Shown piece after piece: positions 18,847 through 30,111 of a stretch of 64,000 bases of DNA. A model generated the notes under the pieces. The model saw only the letters and a list, made by a program, of their open reading frames with translations, had not been told where the DNA came from and searched no databases. The DNA lies in assembly GCF_000935025.1 (NCBI RefSeq), contig NZ_CP010836.1, positions 4,697,001-4,761,000 of the forward strand, in the 5' to 3' direction. Made by a program: the position numbers and the translations under genes. How positions within the stretch are numbered: the first letter of the stretch is position 1; each line of letters starts with the position of its first letter. Origin of the DNA: Sphingomonas hengshuiensis. Lineage in GTDB: Bacteria; Pseudomonadota; Alphaproteobacteria; Sphingomonadales; Sphingomonadaceae.

Positions 18847-19776
18847 ATGACGATTGCGAGGCGTGGCGTGGCGGAGAATGACGGCGTATTGGCGGCGGCG
18901 CGCGCCTGGGCCGGCGCACCGATGGCGCTGGCGACGGTGGTGTCGACCTGGGGATCGGCACCGCGACCGCGCGGCAGCCATATGCTCGTCCACGCCGATG
19001 GCCGGTTCGAGGGATCGGTGTCGGGCGGCTGCGTCGAGACCGACATCCTCGAAACCGCCGCCGAGGTGATCGCGGGCGCCCCCGCGCTGGTCAAACGCTA
19101 TGGCGTCGCCGATGCCGCGGCGTGGGAAGTGGGATTGCCCTGTGGCGGCGAGATCGCGGTGCTGGTCCAGCCGGTCGCCGCGCATGGCTTCCCCCCCGCC
19201 TTGTTCGATGCGATCGCCGCCGCGCGCGACGCGGGCACGCCGCTGGACATCGCGACCGACCTGGCGACGGGGCGCAGCGTTGAGGGTTCGGCGGGGGATT
19301 TCGTCAACCGCTATGACCCCCCGCGGCGGCTGTTGATCGTCGGCGCGGTCCAGATCGCGCAGGCGCTGGCCGGGCTGGCGCGCGAGATGGGGATCTCAAC
19401 CGTGGTGATCGATCCACGCGGGCGATTTCTGACGCCCGAGCGTTTTCCGGGGGTGACGCTCGACGATCGCTGGCCCGACGAGGCACTGGCTGCGCTCAAG
19501 CCCGACCGCGCCACCGCCGTGGTGACGCTGAGCCACGACCCCAAGATCGACGACGCCGCGCTGCTGGCGGCACTGGCCACTCCGGCAGGCTATGTCGCCG
19601 CGCTGGGATCGCGCCGCAGCCATGCCGCGCGGATCGAGCGGCTGGCGGCGGCAGGCGTCGCGGCGGACGACCTTGCGCGAATCGAGGGGCCGGCGGGGCT
19701 CGCCATCGGCGCGATCGGCCCGGCCGAGATCGCGCTGTCGATCGCGGCATCCATGATAAGGAGCTTTCATGCTTGA
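18847..19776 (+). CDS. XdhC/CoxI-family molybdoenzyme maturation protein
   Basis: The 309-residue protein has the XdhC N-terminal domain (GSAPRPRGSHMLV, VSGGCVE, and a GLPCGGEIAV segment) and a C-terminal Rossmann domain (RLLIVGAVQIAQALAGLA, VIDPRGRFLT). XdhC proteins bind molybdenum cofactor and help insert its sulfurated form into xanthine-oxidase-type enzymes. The ATG at 18847 has a weak ribosome site; the GTG at 18868 after GAGG is an alternative. It overlaps the nucleotidyltransferase gene by eight bases. No xanthine dehydrogenase or CO dehydrogenase-like gene is in the window. Confidence 0.9.
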   Translation: MTIARRGVAENDGVLAAARAWAGAPMALATVVSTWGSAPRPRGSHMLVHADGRFEGSVSGGCVETDILETAAEVIAGAPALVKRYGVADAAAWEVGLPCGGEIAVLVQPVAAHGFPPALFDAIAAARDAGTPLDIATDLATGRSVEGSAGDFVNRYDPPRRLLIVGAVQIAQALAGLAREMGISTVVIDPRGRFLTPERFPGVTLDDRWPDEALAALKPDRATAVVTLSHDPKIDDAALLAALATPAGYVAALGSRRSHAARIERLAAAGVAADDLARIEGPAGLAIGAIGPAEIALSIAASMIRSFHA

Positions 19777-20365
19777 ACCCGAGAATGTCGCGCTCGTCCT
19801 CCTCGCCGCGGGGCGATCGCATCGGTTCACGCATGCCGACAAGCTCGCCGAGCCGTTCCTCGACAAGCCGCTGGCCTATCATGTCGTGACCGCGCTCGAG
19901 AATATGCCGTTCCTGACGCGGATCGCCGTGGTGTCCGACACCAGCCTCGATTTTGCGGCGCGCGGCTATCGCGTGGTCGAAAATCCCGACCCGTCGCTGG
20001 GGCAGGCGCGGTCGCTGTGCTTCGGGGTCGAGGCGGCGCGGGCGGCGGGGGCTGCCGGGGTGTTGGTCGCGCTGGCCGACATGCCGCGCGTCACCGCGAC
20101 GCATCTGTACCGGATGTTCGACGCCGCCCATGGCGCCGAGACGATCGTCGCATCCAGCGACGGCGTGCGCCCGATGCCGCCCGCGCTGTTCGGCAGCGCG
20201 CTGTTCGACGATCTGCTCAACCTCGAGGGCGACGAGGGCGGGCGCGAACTGATCAAGCGGGGCCGCCACGTCGTGACCAGCCCCGCCGAACTGGTCGACA
20301 TCGATACGCGAGAGGACCTCGAGGCGCTGCGCGAACTCTATGGACTGCCGACCGACGGGAAATAG
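19769..20365 (+). CDS. MobA-like nucleotidyltransferase (MocA/molybdenum cofactor cytidylyltransferase type)
   Basis: The 198-residue protein has the N-terminal nucleotide-binding signature VALVLLAAGRSHRF and the conserved KLAEPFLDKPLAYHV, then LVALADMPRVTATH, in which Asp binds metal. It fits the MocA/MobA-like NTP transferase family that attaches CMP or GMP to molybdopterin. Cotranscription with the overlapping xdhC supports a role in cofactor delivery to a xanthine-oxidase-family enzyme. In the usual first motif GxSxRxG, the segment here is GRSHRFTHADK, so a final Gly is replaced. Assignment to MocA versus a generic NTP transferase is uncertain. Confidence 0.85.
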   Translation: MLEPENVALVLLAAGRSHRFTHADKLAEPFLDKPLAYHVVTALENMPFLTRIAVVSDTSLDFAARGYRVVENPDPSLGQARSLCFGVEAARAAGAAGVLVALADMPRVTATHLYRMFDAAHGAETIVASSDGVRPMPPALFGSALFDDLLNLEGDEGGRELIKRGRHVVTSPAELVDIDTREDLEALRELYGLPTDGK

Positions 20366-20390
20366 GCGGGCGCTCCCCTCCCTGCTTGCA

Positions 20391-20555
20391 GCAGGGCTAT
20401 CGCATAAGAGAAAACACATCGTCATCCTGACGAAAGTCAGGATCCATTCTGTGCTCGGTATGGGCTTATTGGTCCACCGGAGCGGCTAAATGGATCCCAG
20501 CCTGCGCTGGGATGACGGCGTGTATGTTTGCCCGCTGCCATATGCGATTGCCCTG
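20391..20555. repeat. two-hairpin palindromic repeat element, copy 1
   Basis: The element contains hairpin ATCCTGAC-GAAA-GTCAGGAT, a variable middle and hairpin ATCCCAGC-CTGC-GCTGGGAT. CGTCATCC and GGATGACG at the ends of the two hairpins also pair, as do GGATCCATT and AATGGATCC, and outer arms (GGGCTATCGCATA / TATGCGATTGCCC) pair again. A second copy lies at 27504-27667. Both sit between convergent genes, consistent with a REP-like element acting as a bidirectional terminator. Confidence 0.85.
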
Positions 20556-20591
20556 TCCCCGACGGGAAGGCGCGGGCCTGTTCTGCTGCCC

Positions 20592-21800
20592 CTATTCGTG
20601 GCGGAGCGCGTCGATCGGGTTGAGCGCCGCCGCCCGCCGCGCCGGGAAATAGCCGAAGACCACCCCGATCAGCGCCGAGATGGCGAAGGCGATCACGTTG
20701 ATCTGGGTATCGAACACCCATTCGACCTGCATCAGCGGGACCGCGACGGCGATCATCGCCTGTGCGAGGACGAGCCCGATCAGCCCGCCCAGGCAGGACA
20801 GCACGATGGCCTCGACCAGGAACTGCATCAGCACTTCGGTCGCGACGGCGCCGATCGCAAGGCGGATGCCGATCTCACGCGTGCGTTCGGTGACCGAGAC
20901 CAGCATGATGTTCATGATGCCGATGCCCCCCACCAACAGGCTGATCCCCGCGACCGCGGCGACGATGCTGGTCAGCAATTGCGTCGTGCCGGTGAGGGTG
21001 GCGCTGATTTGGGCGGTGTCGAAGATGTTGAAATCATCCTGCTTGCCGCCGGTGATGCCGCGGCGTTCGCGCAGCACGGTGCTGATCGCCGATTGCACTG
21101 CGCTGGTGTCATAGGCCTGGTCGACCCCGACCAGCATCAGCCTTATGTCGCGATTGCCGGTGAAGCGGCGCTGCACCTGCTTGATCGGCAGGATCACGAC
21201 ATCGTCCTGGTCGCCGCCGAACCCGGCCTGGCCACGCGTCGACAGCATCCCGATCACGTCGCACGTCACCGAATTGAGCCGCAACCGCTTGCCCACCGCG
21301 TCGCCGCCGGCGAACAGGTTCTTGCGCACCGTCGAGCCGATCAGGCACACACCCTTGCCGGCGCTTTCCTCGGTATCGGTCCAATAGCGCCCGCCGGTCA
21401 GCGGCCATGCCTGCGCGCTGAAATAGGCGTTGGTCGTGCCGTTGATCGTCGTCGTGGAATTGGCGCCTTCGTTCACTGCGGTCACGCTCGACTGGGCGAG
21501 CGGCGCCACCGCCGTGACCCCGGCGACCTGATCGCGGATCGCCTCGACATCGGCTTCCTTGAACTCGGGCGGGGGCGGGCCGCCGCCGCCGCGGCCAAAG
21601 CCCTGGCCGGGGCGGATCTGGAGGATGTTGGTGCCGAGCGCCGAAATCTGCTTGCGCACCGCCGCCGTGGTGGCGTTGCCCAGCGTCACCATCGCGACCA
21701 CCGCCGCGACGCCGATGATGATTCCCAGCGTCGTGAGGAACGAGCGCAGCTTGTGGCGGGCGATCGAGCGGAGCGCGAGCAGGAAGGTGGTGCCGAACAT
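20592..21800 (-). CDS. MacB-like ABC transporter permease
   Basis: The 402-residue protein has the MacB architecture: an N-terminal membrane span (RSFLTTLGIIIGVAAVVAMV, about 19-38), a periplasmic domain of about 230 residues starting with a Gly/Pro-rich segment, and three C-terminal spans including GISLLVGGIGIMNIMLVSVT and the FtsX-type ERTREIGIRLAIGA. It is the last gene of the exporter operon and its ATG overlaps the ATPase stop by one base. Unlike E. coli MacB, the ATPase is a separate protein. Exported substrate (macrolide, lipid or peptide) is not predictable. Confidence 0.92.
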   Translation of the reverse strand: MFGTTFLLALRSIARHKLRSFLTTLGIIIGVAAVVAMVTLGNATTAAVRKQISALGTNILQIRPGQGFGRGGGGPPPPEFKEADVEAIRDQVAGVTAVAPLAQSSVTAVNEGANSTTTINGTTNAYFSAQAWPLTGGRYWTDTEESAGKGVCLIGSTVRKNLFAGGDAVGKRLRLNSVTCDVIGMLSTRGQAGFGGDQDDVVILPIKQVQRRFTGNRDIRLMLVGVDQAYDTSAVQSAISTVLRERRGITGGKQDDFNIFDTAQISATLTGTTQLLTSIVAAVAGISLLVGGIGIMNIMLVSVTERTREIGIRLAIGAVATEVLMQFLVEAIVLSCLGGLIGLVLAQAMIAVAVPLMQVEWVFDTQINVIAFAISALIGVVFGYFPARRAAALNPIDALRHE

Positions 21801-22522
21801 CAGGAGACTGCCTCGGTCGGATGCGGATTGGCATCGATCCGTTCGACGAGTCCGTCCTTGAAATGGACGATCGTGCGGGCGAACGCAGCCATGTCGGGTT
21901 CGTGCGTGACCATCAGCACGGTGATGCCGCTGGTGCGGTTCAGATCGGTCAGAAGCTGCATGATCTCGACCGAGCGTTCGCTGTCGAGATTGCCGGTCGG
22001 TTCGTCGGCGAGCAGCACCGCGGGGTTCGTCGCGATCGCGCGGGCGATCGCGACGCGCTGTTGCTGGCCGCCCGAAAGCTCGCCGGGAGTGTGGTCCCAC
22101 CAATCCTTCAGCCCGACCTTGTCGAGCGCGGCCATCGCCGCGGCGCGGCGTTCGGCGCGCGGATCGCCGCGATAGACCAGCGGCAGTTCGACATTCTCGA
22201 GCGCAGAGGTGCGCGCGAGCAGATTGAACCCCTGGAACACGAAGCCGAGATATTTGCGCCGCAGCAGCGCGCGCTGGTCGCGATCCAGCATCTCGACATG
22301 GACGCCGCGGAACAGGAAGGTGCCGGCGCTGGGCACGTCGAGGCAGCCGAGAATGTTCATCGTGGTCGACTTGCCCGAGCCCGAGGGGCCCATGACCGCG
22401 ACGAAATCGCCGGACTGGATGTCGAGATCGATGCCCTTCAGCGCCTGGAACGCGGTTGCGCCGCTTCCATAATTCTTGGTGACGCCGCGGAGCTGGATCA
22501 GCGGGGCGCTATCACTTGACAC
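21800..22522 (-). CDS. MacB-type ABC transporter ATP-binding protein
   Basis: This 240-residue ATPase shows Walker A GPSGSGKST, signature LSGGQQQRVAIARA, Walker B VLLADEPTGNLD and switch histidine VTHEPD. It is of the LolD/MacB class that drives mechanotransmission rather than direct membrane transport. The start is GTG at 22522, inside the 3' end of the membrane-fusion gene (11-base overlap). It partners the permease downstream and the MacA-like protein upstream. Confidence 0.95.
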   Translation of the reverse strand: MSSDSAPLIQLRGVTKNYGSGATAFQALKGIDLDIQSGDFVAVMGPSGSGKSTTMNILGCLDVPSAGTFLFRGVHVEMLDRDQRALLRRKYLGFVFQGFNLLARTSALENVELPLVYRGDPRAERRAAAMAALDKVGLKDWWDHTPGELSGGQQQRVAIARAIATNPAVLLADEPTGNLDSERSVEIMQLLTDLNRTSGITVLMVTHEPDMAAFARTIVHFKDGLVERIDANPHPTEAVS

Positions 22523-23855
22523 TCGCGCCTCCGCTTGCGCTGCTCGACAGCTGGCCGGTGATGACCTTCATCCCCGGCTTCAAGTCGCCGCCGATGACTT
22601 CGGTTTGCGAGCCGTTGGTCAGCCCGGTCGCGATCTTGACCGGCTGGGGCGTGCCGTCGGCGCCGAGTATGTACACGGTCTGCTGGCCGGGCTTGGCGGT
22701 ATCGCCCGCCGCGCTTTTCTGGGCAGCGTCGCGGCGCGGGCGCGGCATCAGCGAGTCGGCGAAACTGCCGCCCGACTTGGCGCCCGCCGCGTCGGTCGTC
22801 GCCGGTTTGAACCGCAGCGCGGCGTTCGGCACCTGGAGCGCATTGGGCTTGGACGCGGTCACGATCTCCGCCGTCGCGGTCATCCCCGGGCGCAGCTGCA
22901 AGTCGCGATTGGCGACGCTCAGCGTGGCCGCATAGGAAATGACGGTCGTCGAGGTGGAACTGGTCGTGGTTGTCGTGGACGAAGTGCCCGCGGTCAGGCT
23001 GGAGCCCTGGTCGACGCGCGTGATCTGCGCGGGGAACGAGCGGCCGGGGAATGCATCGACGGTGAAGCTGGCCTCCTGCCCCACCACCACGCCCGCGACA
23101 TCGGCTTCGTCGACCGCGACTTCGAGCTTCATCTGCGACAGATCCTCGGCGATCACGAACAGCGTCGGGGTGCTGAACGATGCCGCCACGGTCTGGCCCG
23201 GCTCGATCTGGCGGGCGAGCACCACGCCGTTCACGGGCGATCGGATCGTGGTGCGCGTCAGCTGGGTGCGCCCGGCGGAAAGCTGGGCCTGGTTCTGCTG
23301 GACGCTGGCACGCGCGGCGGCGAGGGTGGCGAGCGCGCGCTGGTAATTGGCGCGGGCGGTGTCGAGCTCGGTCTTGGCGGGGACGCGCCCGCCGGACAGG
23401 CGGCTGACTTCCTCTTGCCGGTCGAGCGTCGCCTTGGCCTCGGCGACGGTCGCTTCGTTCTGGCGGACGCTGGCGACTGCCGAAGCGACGGACGCTTCGT
23501 TCTGGCGGACGGTGTCCTCGAAATTGGACGGGTCGATCACGGCGATCGGCTGTCCCACCGTCACGCGATCATTGACGTCGACCAGCACCTTGATGATCCG
23601 GCCCGACAATTCGGCGCCGACCTCGACCTGGTTGGTCGGGGCGAGGTTGCCGGTGGCCGAGACCGTGACGCGCAGCGGCGCCTGGGTCACCGCGACGGTG
23701 GCATAGCTGGGCTTGGCGGTGGTGCCGAAGACGCGGCTGAGCACGAAAAGCACGATCACCACGGCGACGCCGAGGAGAATCCATTTCAGCCATTTCCGCC
23801 AGCGCGGCACCGGCTTTGCACCGAGGAAATCGTCGAGGTTGGTCTGCGTCGCCAT
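22512..23855 (-). CDS. MacA-like periplasmic adaptor (membrane fusion) protein
   Basis: The 447-residue adaptor has one N-terminal membrane anchor (about residues 23-42, WILLGVAVVIVLFVLSRV). It then shows the lipoyl-like half LRVTVSATGNLAPTNQVEVG, a long coiled coil with repeats (VRQNEASVASAVASVRQNEA), the second lipoyl half TTIRSPVNGVVLAR and beta-barrel domains. Gly/Ser/Thr-rich insertions lie in the C-terminal part. It links the ABC permease to the outer-membrane factor encoded just upstream. Its ATG overlaps the upstream stop by one base. Confidence 0.93.
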   Translation of the reverse strand: MATQTNLDDFLGAKPVPRWRKWLKWILLGVAVVIVLFVLSRVFGTTAKPSYATVAVTQAPLRVTVSATGNLAPTNQVEVGAELSGRIIKVLVDVNDRVTVGQPIAVIDPSNFEDTVRQNEASVASAVASVRQNEATVAEAKATLDRQEEVSRLSGGRVPAKTELDTARANYQRALATLAAARASVQQNQAQLSAGRTQLTRTTIRSPVNGVVLARQIEPGQTVAASFSTPTLFVIAEDLSQMKLEVAVDEADVAGVVVGQEASFTVDAFPGRSFPAQITRVDQGSSLTAGTSSTTTTTSSTSTTVISYAATLSVANRDLQLRPGMTATAEIVTASKPNALQVPNAALRFKPATTDAAGAKSGGSFADSLMPRPRRDAAQKSAAGDTAKPGQQTVYILGADGTPQPVKIATGLTNGSQTEVIGGDLKPGMKVITGQLSSSASGGASVK

Positions 23856-25348
23856 CAGCGGTCCTGGCTGGTTGAGGGGGCGACGGTTGCCGCCCGCACA
23901 GTGTCGATCGTCGGCGTGGCGGTGGCATCCCAGCCCCCGCCGAGTGCCACAAAGAGCTGGATCAGCGCGGTGACCCGGTCGGCCTGCGCCTGTGCCAGGT
24001 TGTTGCGCGCCGACAGCAGCGAAGATTCGGCGGTGCTGAGCGTCGTGAAGTCGGTCAGCCCGCTTTGATACTGGCTGCGCGAGAGGATCGCGCTGTTGTT
24101 CGCGGCATCGAGCGCGATCGCGAATTGCTGCGTACGCTGGCCGGCGGTGTCGAGCGCGACGACGGCGTTCTCGGTATCCTCGAGCGCCGTCAGCACGGTC
24201 TGCTTATAGCTGGCAAAGGCCTGGTCGGCGCTGGCCTCTGCGCTGCGCACCTGCGAGCGGAGGTTGCCGCCGTCGAAGATCGTCTGTGCCAGCGACGCGA
24301 ACAACTGCCCGGTCACCAGGTCGCCGAGCGTGCGGAAGCTCGATGCATTGGTGCTCAGGCTGCCGGTTAGCGACAGGCTGGGGTAGAGCGAGGCGGTGGC
24401 GACGCCGACCTGCGCAGTCGCCGAGGCGAGCGTGCGTTCGGCCGAGCGGACGTCGGGGCGCTGGCGCAGCGTGTCGGCGGGGATGCCGATGCCGACCGTC
24501 TCGGGCCCCGTGGGGATCGGCGCGGTTGCCGCGAGTGCGGCGCGCAGCGCGCCCGGCGCCTGTCCGGTGAGCACGCCGATCCGCGCCACGGCGGCGCTAT
24601 AGCTGGATTCGAGCGACGGGATCGTGGCGGCGGTGGTTGCGCGCTGGTTGCGCGCAGTCTCGACGTCGATCGACGAGACGAGCCCCGCCTGAACCCGCCA
24701 CCGCGCGATTTCGAGATTGTCGTCCTGGATCGCGAGCGAGGCGCGGGCATTGCCGATCTGCGCCTGGTAGAGCCGCGCGAGGACATAGTTGCGCGCCATT
24801 TCGGATTCGACCGACAGCAAGGTGGCGGCATAGGTGAAACCGGCGGCTTCGTAGCTGGCGCGCGATGCCTCGATCCCGCGGCGCACCCCGCCGAACAGAT
24901 CGACCTGATAGCTGGCGTCGAGCCCGAGCGACGTGCTGGTGCTGCCGCCCTGGCCGATCGTCGTGATGGTGCCGTCGGAGAGGCGGGTGGTCGCGGTGCC
25001 GCCGCGGAGCGGTTCGCTGTGCGACACGCTGCCGCTGCCGGTCACCGAGGGGAGCAGCGAGGTGCGCTGCTGGACGAGCGATTCGCGTGCCTGGCGCAGC
25101 CGGGCGACGGCCTGGACGATGTCGAGATTGGCCGCCTGGGCCTGTTCGACGAGCGTGCCGAGCAGCGGATCGTCGAACTTGCGCCACCAGCGCGTCAGGT
25201 CCTCCCGCGTGCGCTGGTCACTGGCGACCGAATAAGCGTCCGGCACGCCGAGTTCGGCCGCGGCACTGGGGCGATAGTCCGGCCCGGTTGCGCAACCGCC
25301 CAGCGGCAGCGCGATCGACAGGGCGAGGGAGAGGCGGCGGGATACCAT
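23855..25348 (-). CDS. NodT-family outer-membrane efflux lipoprotein
   Basis: The 497-residue protein has a lipoprotein signal with lipobox LGGC (MVSRRLSLALSIALPLGGCA) and two TolC-type outer-membrane-factor repeats; PDYRPSAAAELGVPDAY and WWRKFDDPLLGTLVEQA are typical of the NodT class. It forms the outer-membrane channel of the tripartite exporter with the three following genes. The ATG at 25348 gives the signal peptide; the frame extends further upstream without support. It is the first gene of the operon; its promoter lies in the 189 bases shared with the divergent acs gene. Confidence 0.93.
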   Translation of the reverse strand: MVSRRLSLALSIALPLGGCATGPDYRPSAAAELGVPDAYSVASDQRTREDLTRWWRKFDDPLLGTLVEQAQAANLDIVQAVARLRQARESLVQQRTSLLPSVTGSGSVSHSEPLRGGTATTRLSDGTITTIGQGGSTSTSLGLDASYQVDLFGGVRRGIEASRASYEAAGFTYAATLLSVESEMARNYVLARLYQAQIGNARASLAIQDDNLEIARWRVQAGLVSSIDVETARNQRATTAATIPSLESSYSAAVARIGVLTGQAPGALRAALAATAPIPTGPETVGIGIPADTLRQRPDVRSAERTLASATAQVGVATASLYPSLSLTGSLSTNASSFRTLGDLVTGQLFASLAQTIFDGGNLRSQVRSAEASADQAFASYKQTVLTALEDTENAVVALDTAGQRTQQFAIALDAANNSAILSRSQYQSGLTDFTTLSTAESSLLSARNNLAQAQADRVTALIQLFVALGGGWDATATPTIDTVRAATVAPSTSQDR

Positions 25349-25390
25349 GCCCGATTCATGGTCCGGGGGCGGAACGAGTGCCAGCAAGAA

Positions 25391-25410
25391 TTTGTCGCAG
25401 TTTGTCGCAG
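25391..25410. repeat. tandem decamer TTTGTCGCAG x2
   Basis: A perfect tandem pair of TTTGTCGCAG lies in the 189-base region between the divergent efflux operon and acs, 43 bases from the efflux start and about 128 from acs. Two copies one helical turn apart could be a regulator site. Function is unproven. Confidence 0.4.
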
Positions 25411-25537
25411 CGCCGCGCGGACCGCCGCGGAAAATCGCGGCGCGCGTCCGCTTGCGCAGGTCCGCTGCGGCGCCCTAGAGAGGGCGCGTCGGTGCGTCGG
25501 TCGGGGGTGATCTGCGGCGCATGAGGAGGAGAGCGCA

Positions 25538-27475
<1,938 letters not shown>

Positions 27476-27503
27476 GGGGGGCGGTTTATCCTCACCCTTG
27501 CGG

Positions 27504-27667
27504 GCAGGGCAATCGCATTTGGCAAAAACCGAGTCATCCTGACGAAAGTCAGGATCCATTCGGTGCTCGGTAGCGGCTTTTGGGTCGAGCGGAGTGGCTG
27601 AATGGATCCCAGCCTTCGCTGGGATGACGGCGTTTATGTTTGCCCGACGCCATATGCGATAGCCCTG
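27504..27667. repeat. two-hairpin palindromic repeat element, copy 2
   Basis: This copy matches 20391-20555. Hairpins are ATCCTGAC-GAAA-GTCAGGAT and ATCCCAGC-CTTC-GCTGGGAT, and outer arms GGGCAATCGCAT / ATGCGATAGCCC also pair. It lies between acs and the convergent NnrU-like gene. The middle region differs from copy 1 while the stems are kept, which suggests structure is under selection. Confidence 0.85.
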
Positions 27668-27687
27668 CCCTTGCGGGGGAGAATTAC

Positions 27688-28377
27688 TTACCCCAGCCAG
27701 CGCCAGACACCCGCCGCCATCGGGCTGCCCAGCGGCACATGCGCCCAGGTGGCGGCGAGCCACACCACCAGCCCGCCGCCCGCGGCATGGAGGTCGCCGA
27801 TCGTCCAGCCCGCGCGGCCGGCGATCTGGCGGGCGAAGGGCCAATAGCTCGTCTCCGCTTCCCAGCGCGGCCACTCCTGCGGGAACAGCTTCTCCTTCTT
27901 GCGGTCCTGAAGCGCCGCGCCGACCAGCGCGAGCACCAGGATCGCCGCGCTCAGCACCAGATTGGCGGCGGTGGGGAACACCGCGGCATGGACCAGCGCC
28001 CATAGGGCGAAACCCCACATCATCGGATGGCGGGTGATGCGGAACACGCCGCGCGGGGGCGCGATCTTCGGCGCCTTGCCGGTCGGATCGGGCATCGCCG
28101 GATTGCGGACCAGCGATCCGACGAACAGGATGCTGGCGACCAGCATCACTGCGCTCGCCACTGCCCAGCCCGCATCGCCGACGTCCCACCACAAGGGCTC
28201 GGGCGGGGCCTTGCGGAACGCCTCCGCCATCCAGCCGAGCGTGGCGAACGCGACCAGCGCATAGAGGCCGAGGAACCCCGCCGCGCCGATCCGCGACACC
28301 AATGGTCGGCGAAGGGGATGGGACAGCAGGAAATGCGACCCCACAAACGCGATACTGGCAGCAATCAGCGATTCCAT
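27688..28377 (-). CDS. NnrU-family membrane protein
   Basis: The 229-residue integral membrane protein has about six spans and the family segment GVFRITRHPMMWGFALWAL followed by a C-terminal EWPRWEAETSYWPF. NnrU is linked to denitrification in some rhizobia, and the fold resembles isoprenylcysteine methyltransferases (the RHP motif). No nitrogen-oxide genes are nearby, so the role is unknown. The ATG at 28377 follows AAGGAG at longish spacing. A 19-base gap separates it from the peptide transporter upstream, so they may be cotranscribed. Confidence 0.88.
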   Translation of the reverse strand: MESLIAASIAFVGSHFLLSHPLRRPLVSRIGAAGFLGLYALVAFATLGWMAEAFRKAPPEPLWWDVGDAGWAVASAVMLVASILFVGSLVRNPAMPDPTGKAPKIAPPRGVFRITRHPMMWGFALWALVHAAVFPTAANLVLSAAILVLALVGAALQDRKKEKLFPQEWPRWEAETSYWPFARQIAGRAGWTIGDLHAAGGGLVVWLAATWAHVPLGSPMAAGVWRWLG

Positions 28378-28396
28378 CCCCCGGCGCTCCTTATGG

Positions 28397-29992
28397 TCAG
28401 TGTTGCTCGTCCTTCGTGCGCGTGCCCGCCGCCGCAGGCTCGGCAAGCTGCGATTCGCCCGCGAGCGCGTGGCCCGTTTCGTCCTGGCCGATCGTGTCGA
28501 GGTGCATCAGCCGCGACACCAGCCAGCTCACCGGCATCGCAACGACGCCGATCACGATGATATACCAGCCGATCGACCAATAGACTTCGAGCACGCGATC
28601 GGGCCCGGCGCCCTCGCCCCCGGTCATCTGCGCGATTTGCGCGGCGAGGAAATTGCCCGCCGCAGTCGACAGGAACCACGTGCCCATCATCAGCCCGACC
28701 ATCGATCCGGTCGAGAGCCGGGTCATGCTCGACAGTCCCACCGGCGAGAAGCACAGCTCCGCCGTCGAGTGGAGCAGGTACAGCAGGATCACGAACAGCA
28801 TCGGCGTCATCGCGCCGTCGCGCCCGGCGCCGAGCACCAGCACGATGAACCCCAGCCCGACCTGGATCAGCCCCAGCGCGAACTTGAGCGCCGCGCTCGG
28901 CTCCAGCCCGCGCTTGCCCAGCCACACCCACAATATCCCGAACAGCGGCGCCAGCGTGATGATCCAGAAGCTGTTGACCGACTGGAACCACGAGGCGGGC
29001 ATTTCCCAGCCCAGGAAATGCCGGTCGACGCGCTGGTCGGTGAAGACGTTGAGCGACGACCCCGCCTGTTCGAACAGCGCCCAGAACAACGGGCACAGCG
29101 CGATCAGGTACAAAGCGGCAAAGACGCGGTTGCGCTCGACCCTGGGCAGGGTGAACAGCGCGCGGTAGAAGATGTAGAGGAAGGTCACGCCGAAACAGGC
29201 GAGGAGCAGCGTGCCGACGGTGCTTTCGTCGCGGATCAGCAGCCAGGCAATGCCGACGACCACGATCGATCCGAGATAGATCAGCCATTCGCGCGAAATG
29301 CCCAGCGGGGTGCGGGCGGCGAGCAGCACGGGGTCTGCCGGTGCGCCGGCGCCGTGCAGGTCGTGGCGGAACAGCACGAACACCACCAGCCCGAGCAGCA
29401 TCCCGATCCCTGCGGCCCCGAAGCCCCACGACCAGCCGACCCGCTCGCCCAGATAGCCGATCAGGATCGGGCCGATAAATGCGCCCAGATTGATCCCCAT
29501 GTAAAAGATCGAAAAGGCGCCATCGCGGCGCACATCGTCGCGCCGGTAGAGTTGCCCGACCAGCACCGAGATATTGGCCTTCAGAAAGCCGGTGCCGACG
29601 ATGATGAATGCGAGCCCGGCATAGAAGCCGTTGAGATAGACGCCCTGTTCGCCCTGTGGCCCCTCGACCAGCGCGATCAGCAGATGCCCGATCGCGATCA
29701 GGATGCCGCCGGCGAACACCGCCTTTCGCGCGCCCAGATATTTGTCGGCCAGATAGCCGCCGATAACGGGCGTAATGTACACCATCGAGGTGTACGCGCC
29801 GTACACCGCATAGGCCGGGTTCTCGCCGAACAGGAAATGCTTGGTGAGGTAGAACACCAGGATCGCGCGCATGCCGTAATAGGAGAAGCGCTCCCACATT
29901 TCGGCGAAGAACAGCATGTACAGCCCGCGCGGGTGGCCGAGGAAGGTCTTGGCAGATGCGGGCACGCCTCCGCCCGCCATTGTTGTTGCCAT
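28397..29992 (-). CDS. POT-family proton-dependent oligopeptide transporter
   Basis: The 531-residue permease belongs to the POT/PTR2 branch of the major facilitator superfamily, which imports di- and tripeptides with protons. Signature one is seen in FFAEMWERFSYYGMRAIL (the ExxER motif) and signature two in FSIFYMGINLGAFIGPI. Fourteen or so hydrophobic segments are visible, including the bacterial two-helix insertion. The N terminus is short and cytosolic. The downstream NnrU-like gene may share its transcript. Exact peptide preference is unknown. Confidence 0.95.
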   Translation of the reverse strand: MATTMAGGGVPASAKTFLGHPRGLYMLFFAEMWERFSYYGMRAILVFYLTKHFLFGENPAYAVYGAYTSMVYITPVIGGYLADKYLGARKAVFAGGILIAIGHLLIALVEGPQGEQGVYLNGFYAGLAFIIVGTGFLKANISVLVGQLYRRDDVRRDGAFSIFYMGINLGAFIGPILIGYLGERVGWSWGFGAAGIGMLLGLVVFVLFRHDLHGAGAPADPVLLAARTPLGISREWLIYLGSIVVVGIAWLLIRDESTVGTLLLACFGVTFLYIFYRALFTLPRVERNRVFAALYLIALCPLFWALFEQAGSSLNVFTDQRVDRHFLGWEMPASWFQSVNSFWIITLAPLFGILWVWLGKRGLEPSAALKFALGLIQVGLGFIVLVLGAGRDGAMTPMLFVILLYLLHSTAELCFSPVGLSSMTRLSTGSMVGLMMGTWFLSTAAGNFLAAQIAQMTGGEGAGPDRVLEVYWSIGWYIIVIGVVAMPVSWLVSRLMHLDTIGQDETGHALAGESQLAEPAAAGTRTKDEQH

Positions 29993-30111
29993 TCGCAGAA
30001 AGCCTTTTCGAAAATTGCGTGTCCCCGCAGGGAAATGTCGCGCAGACTAACGTCGAAATGCCGCGTGTGAACCCCGTTGTTGGCGCGCGGGCGGGCTGGT
30101 AGGTCGCGGTC

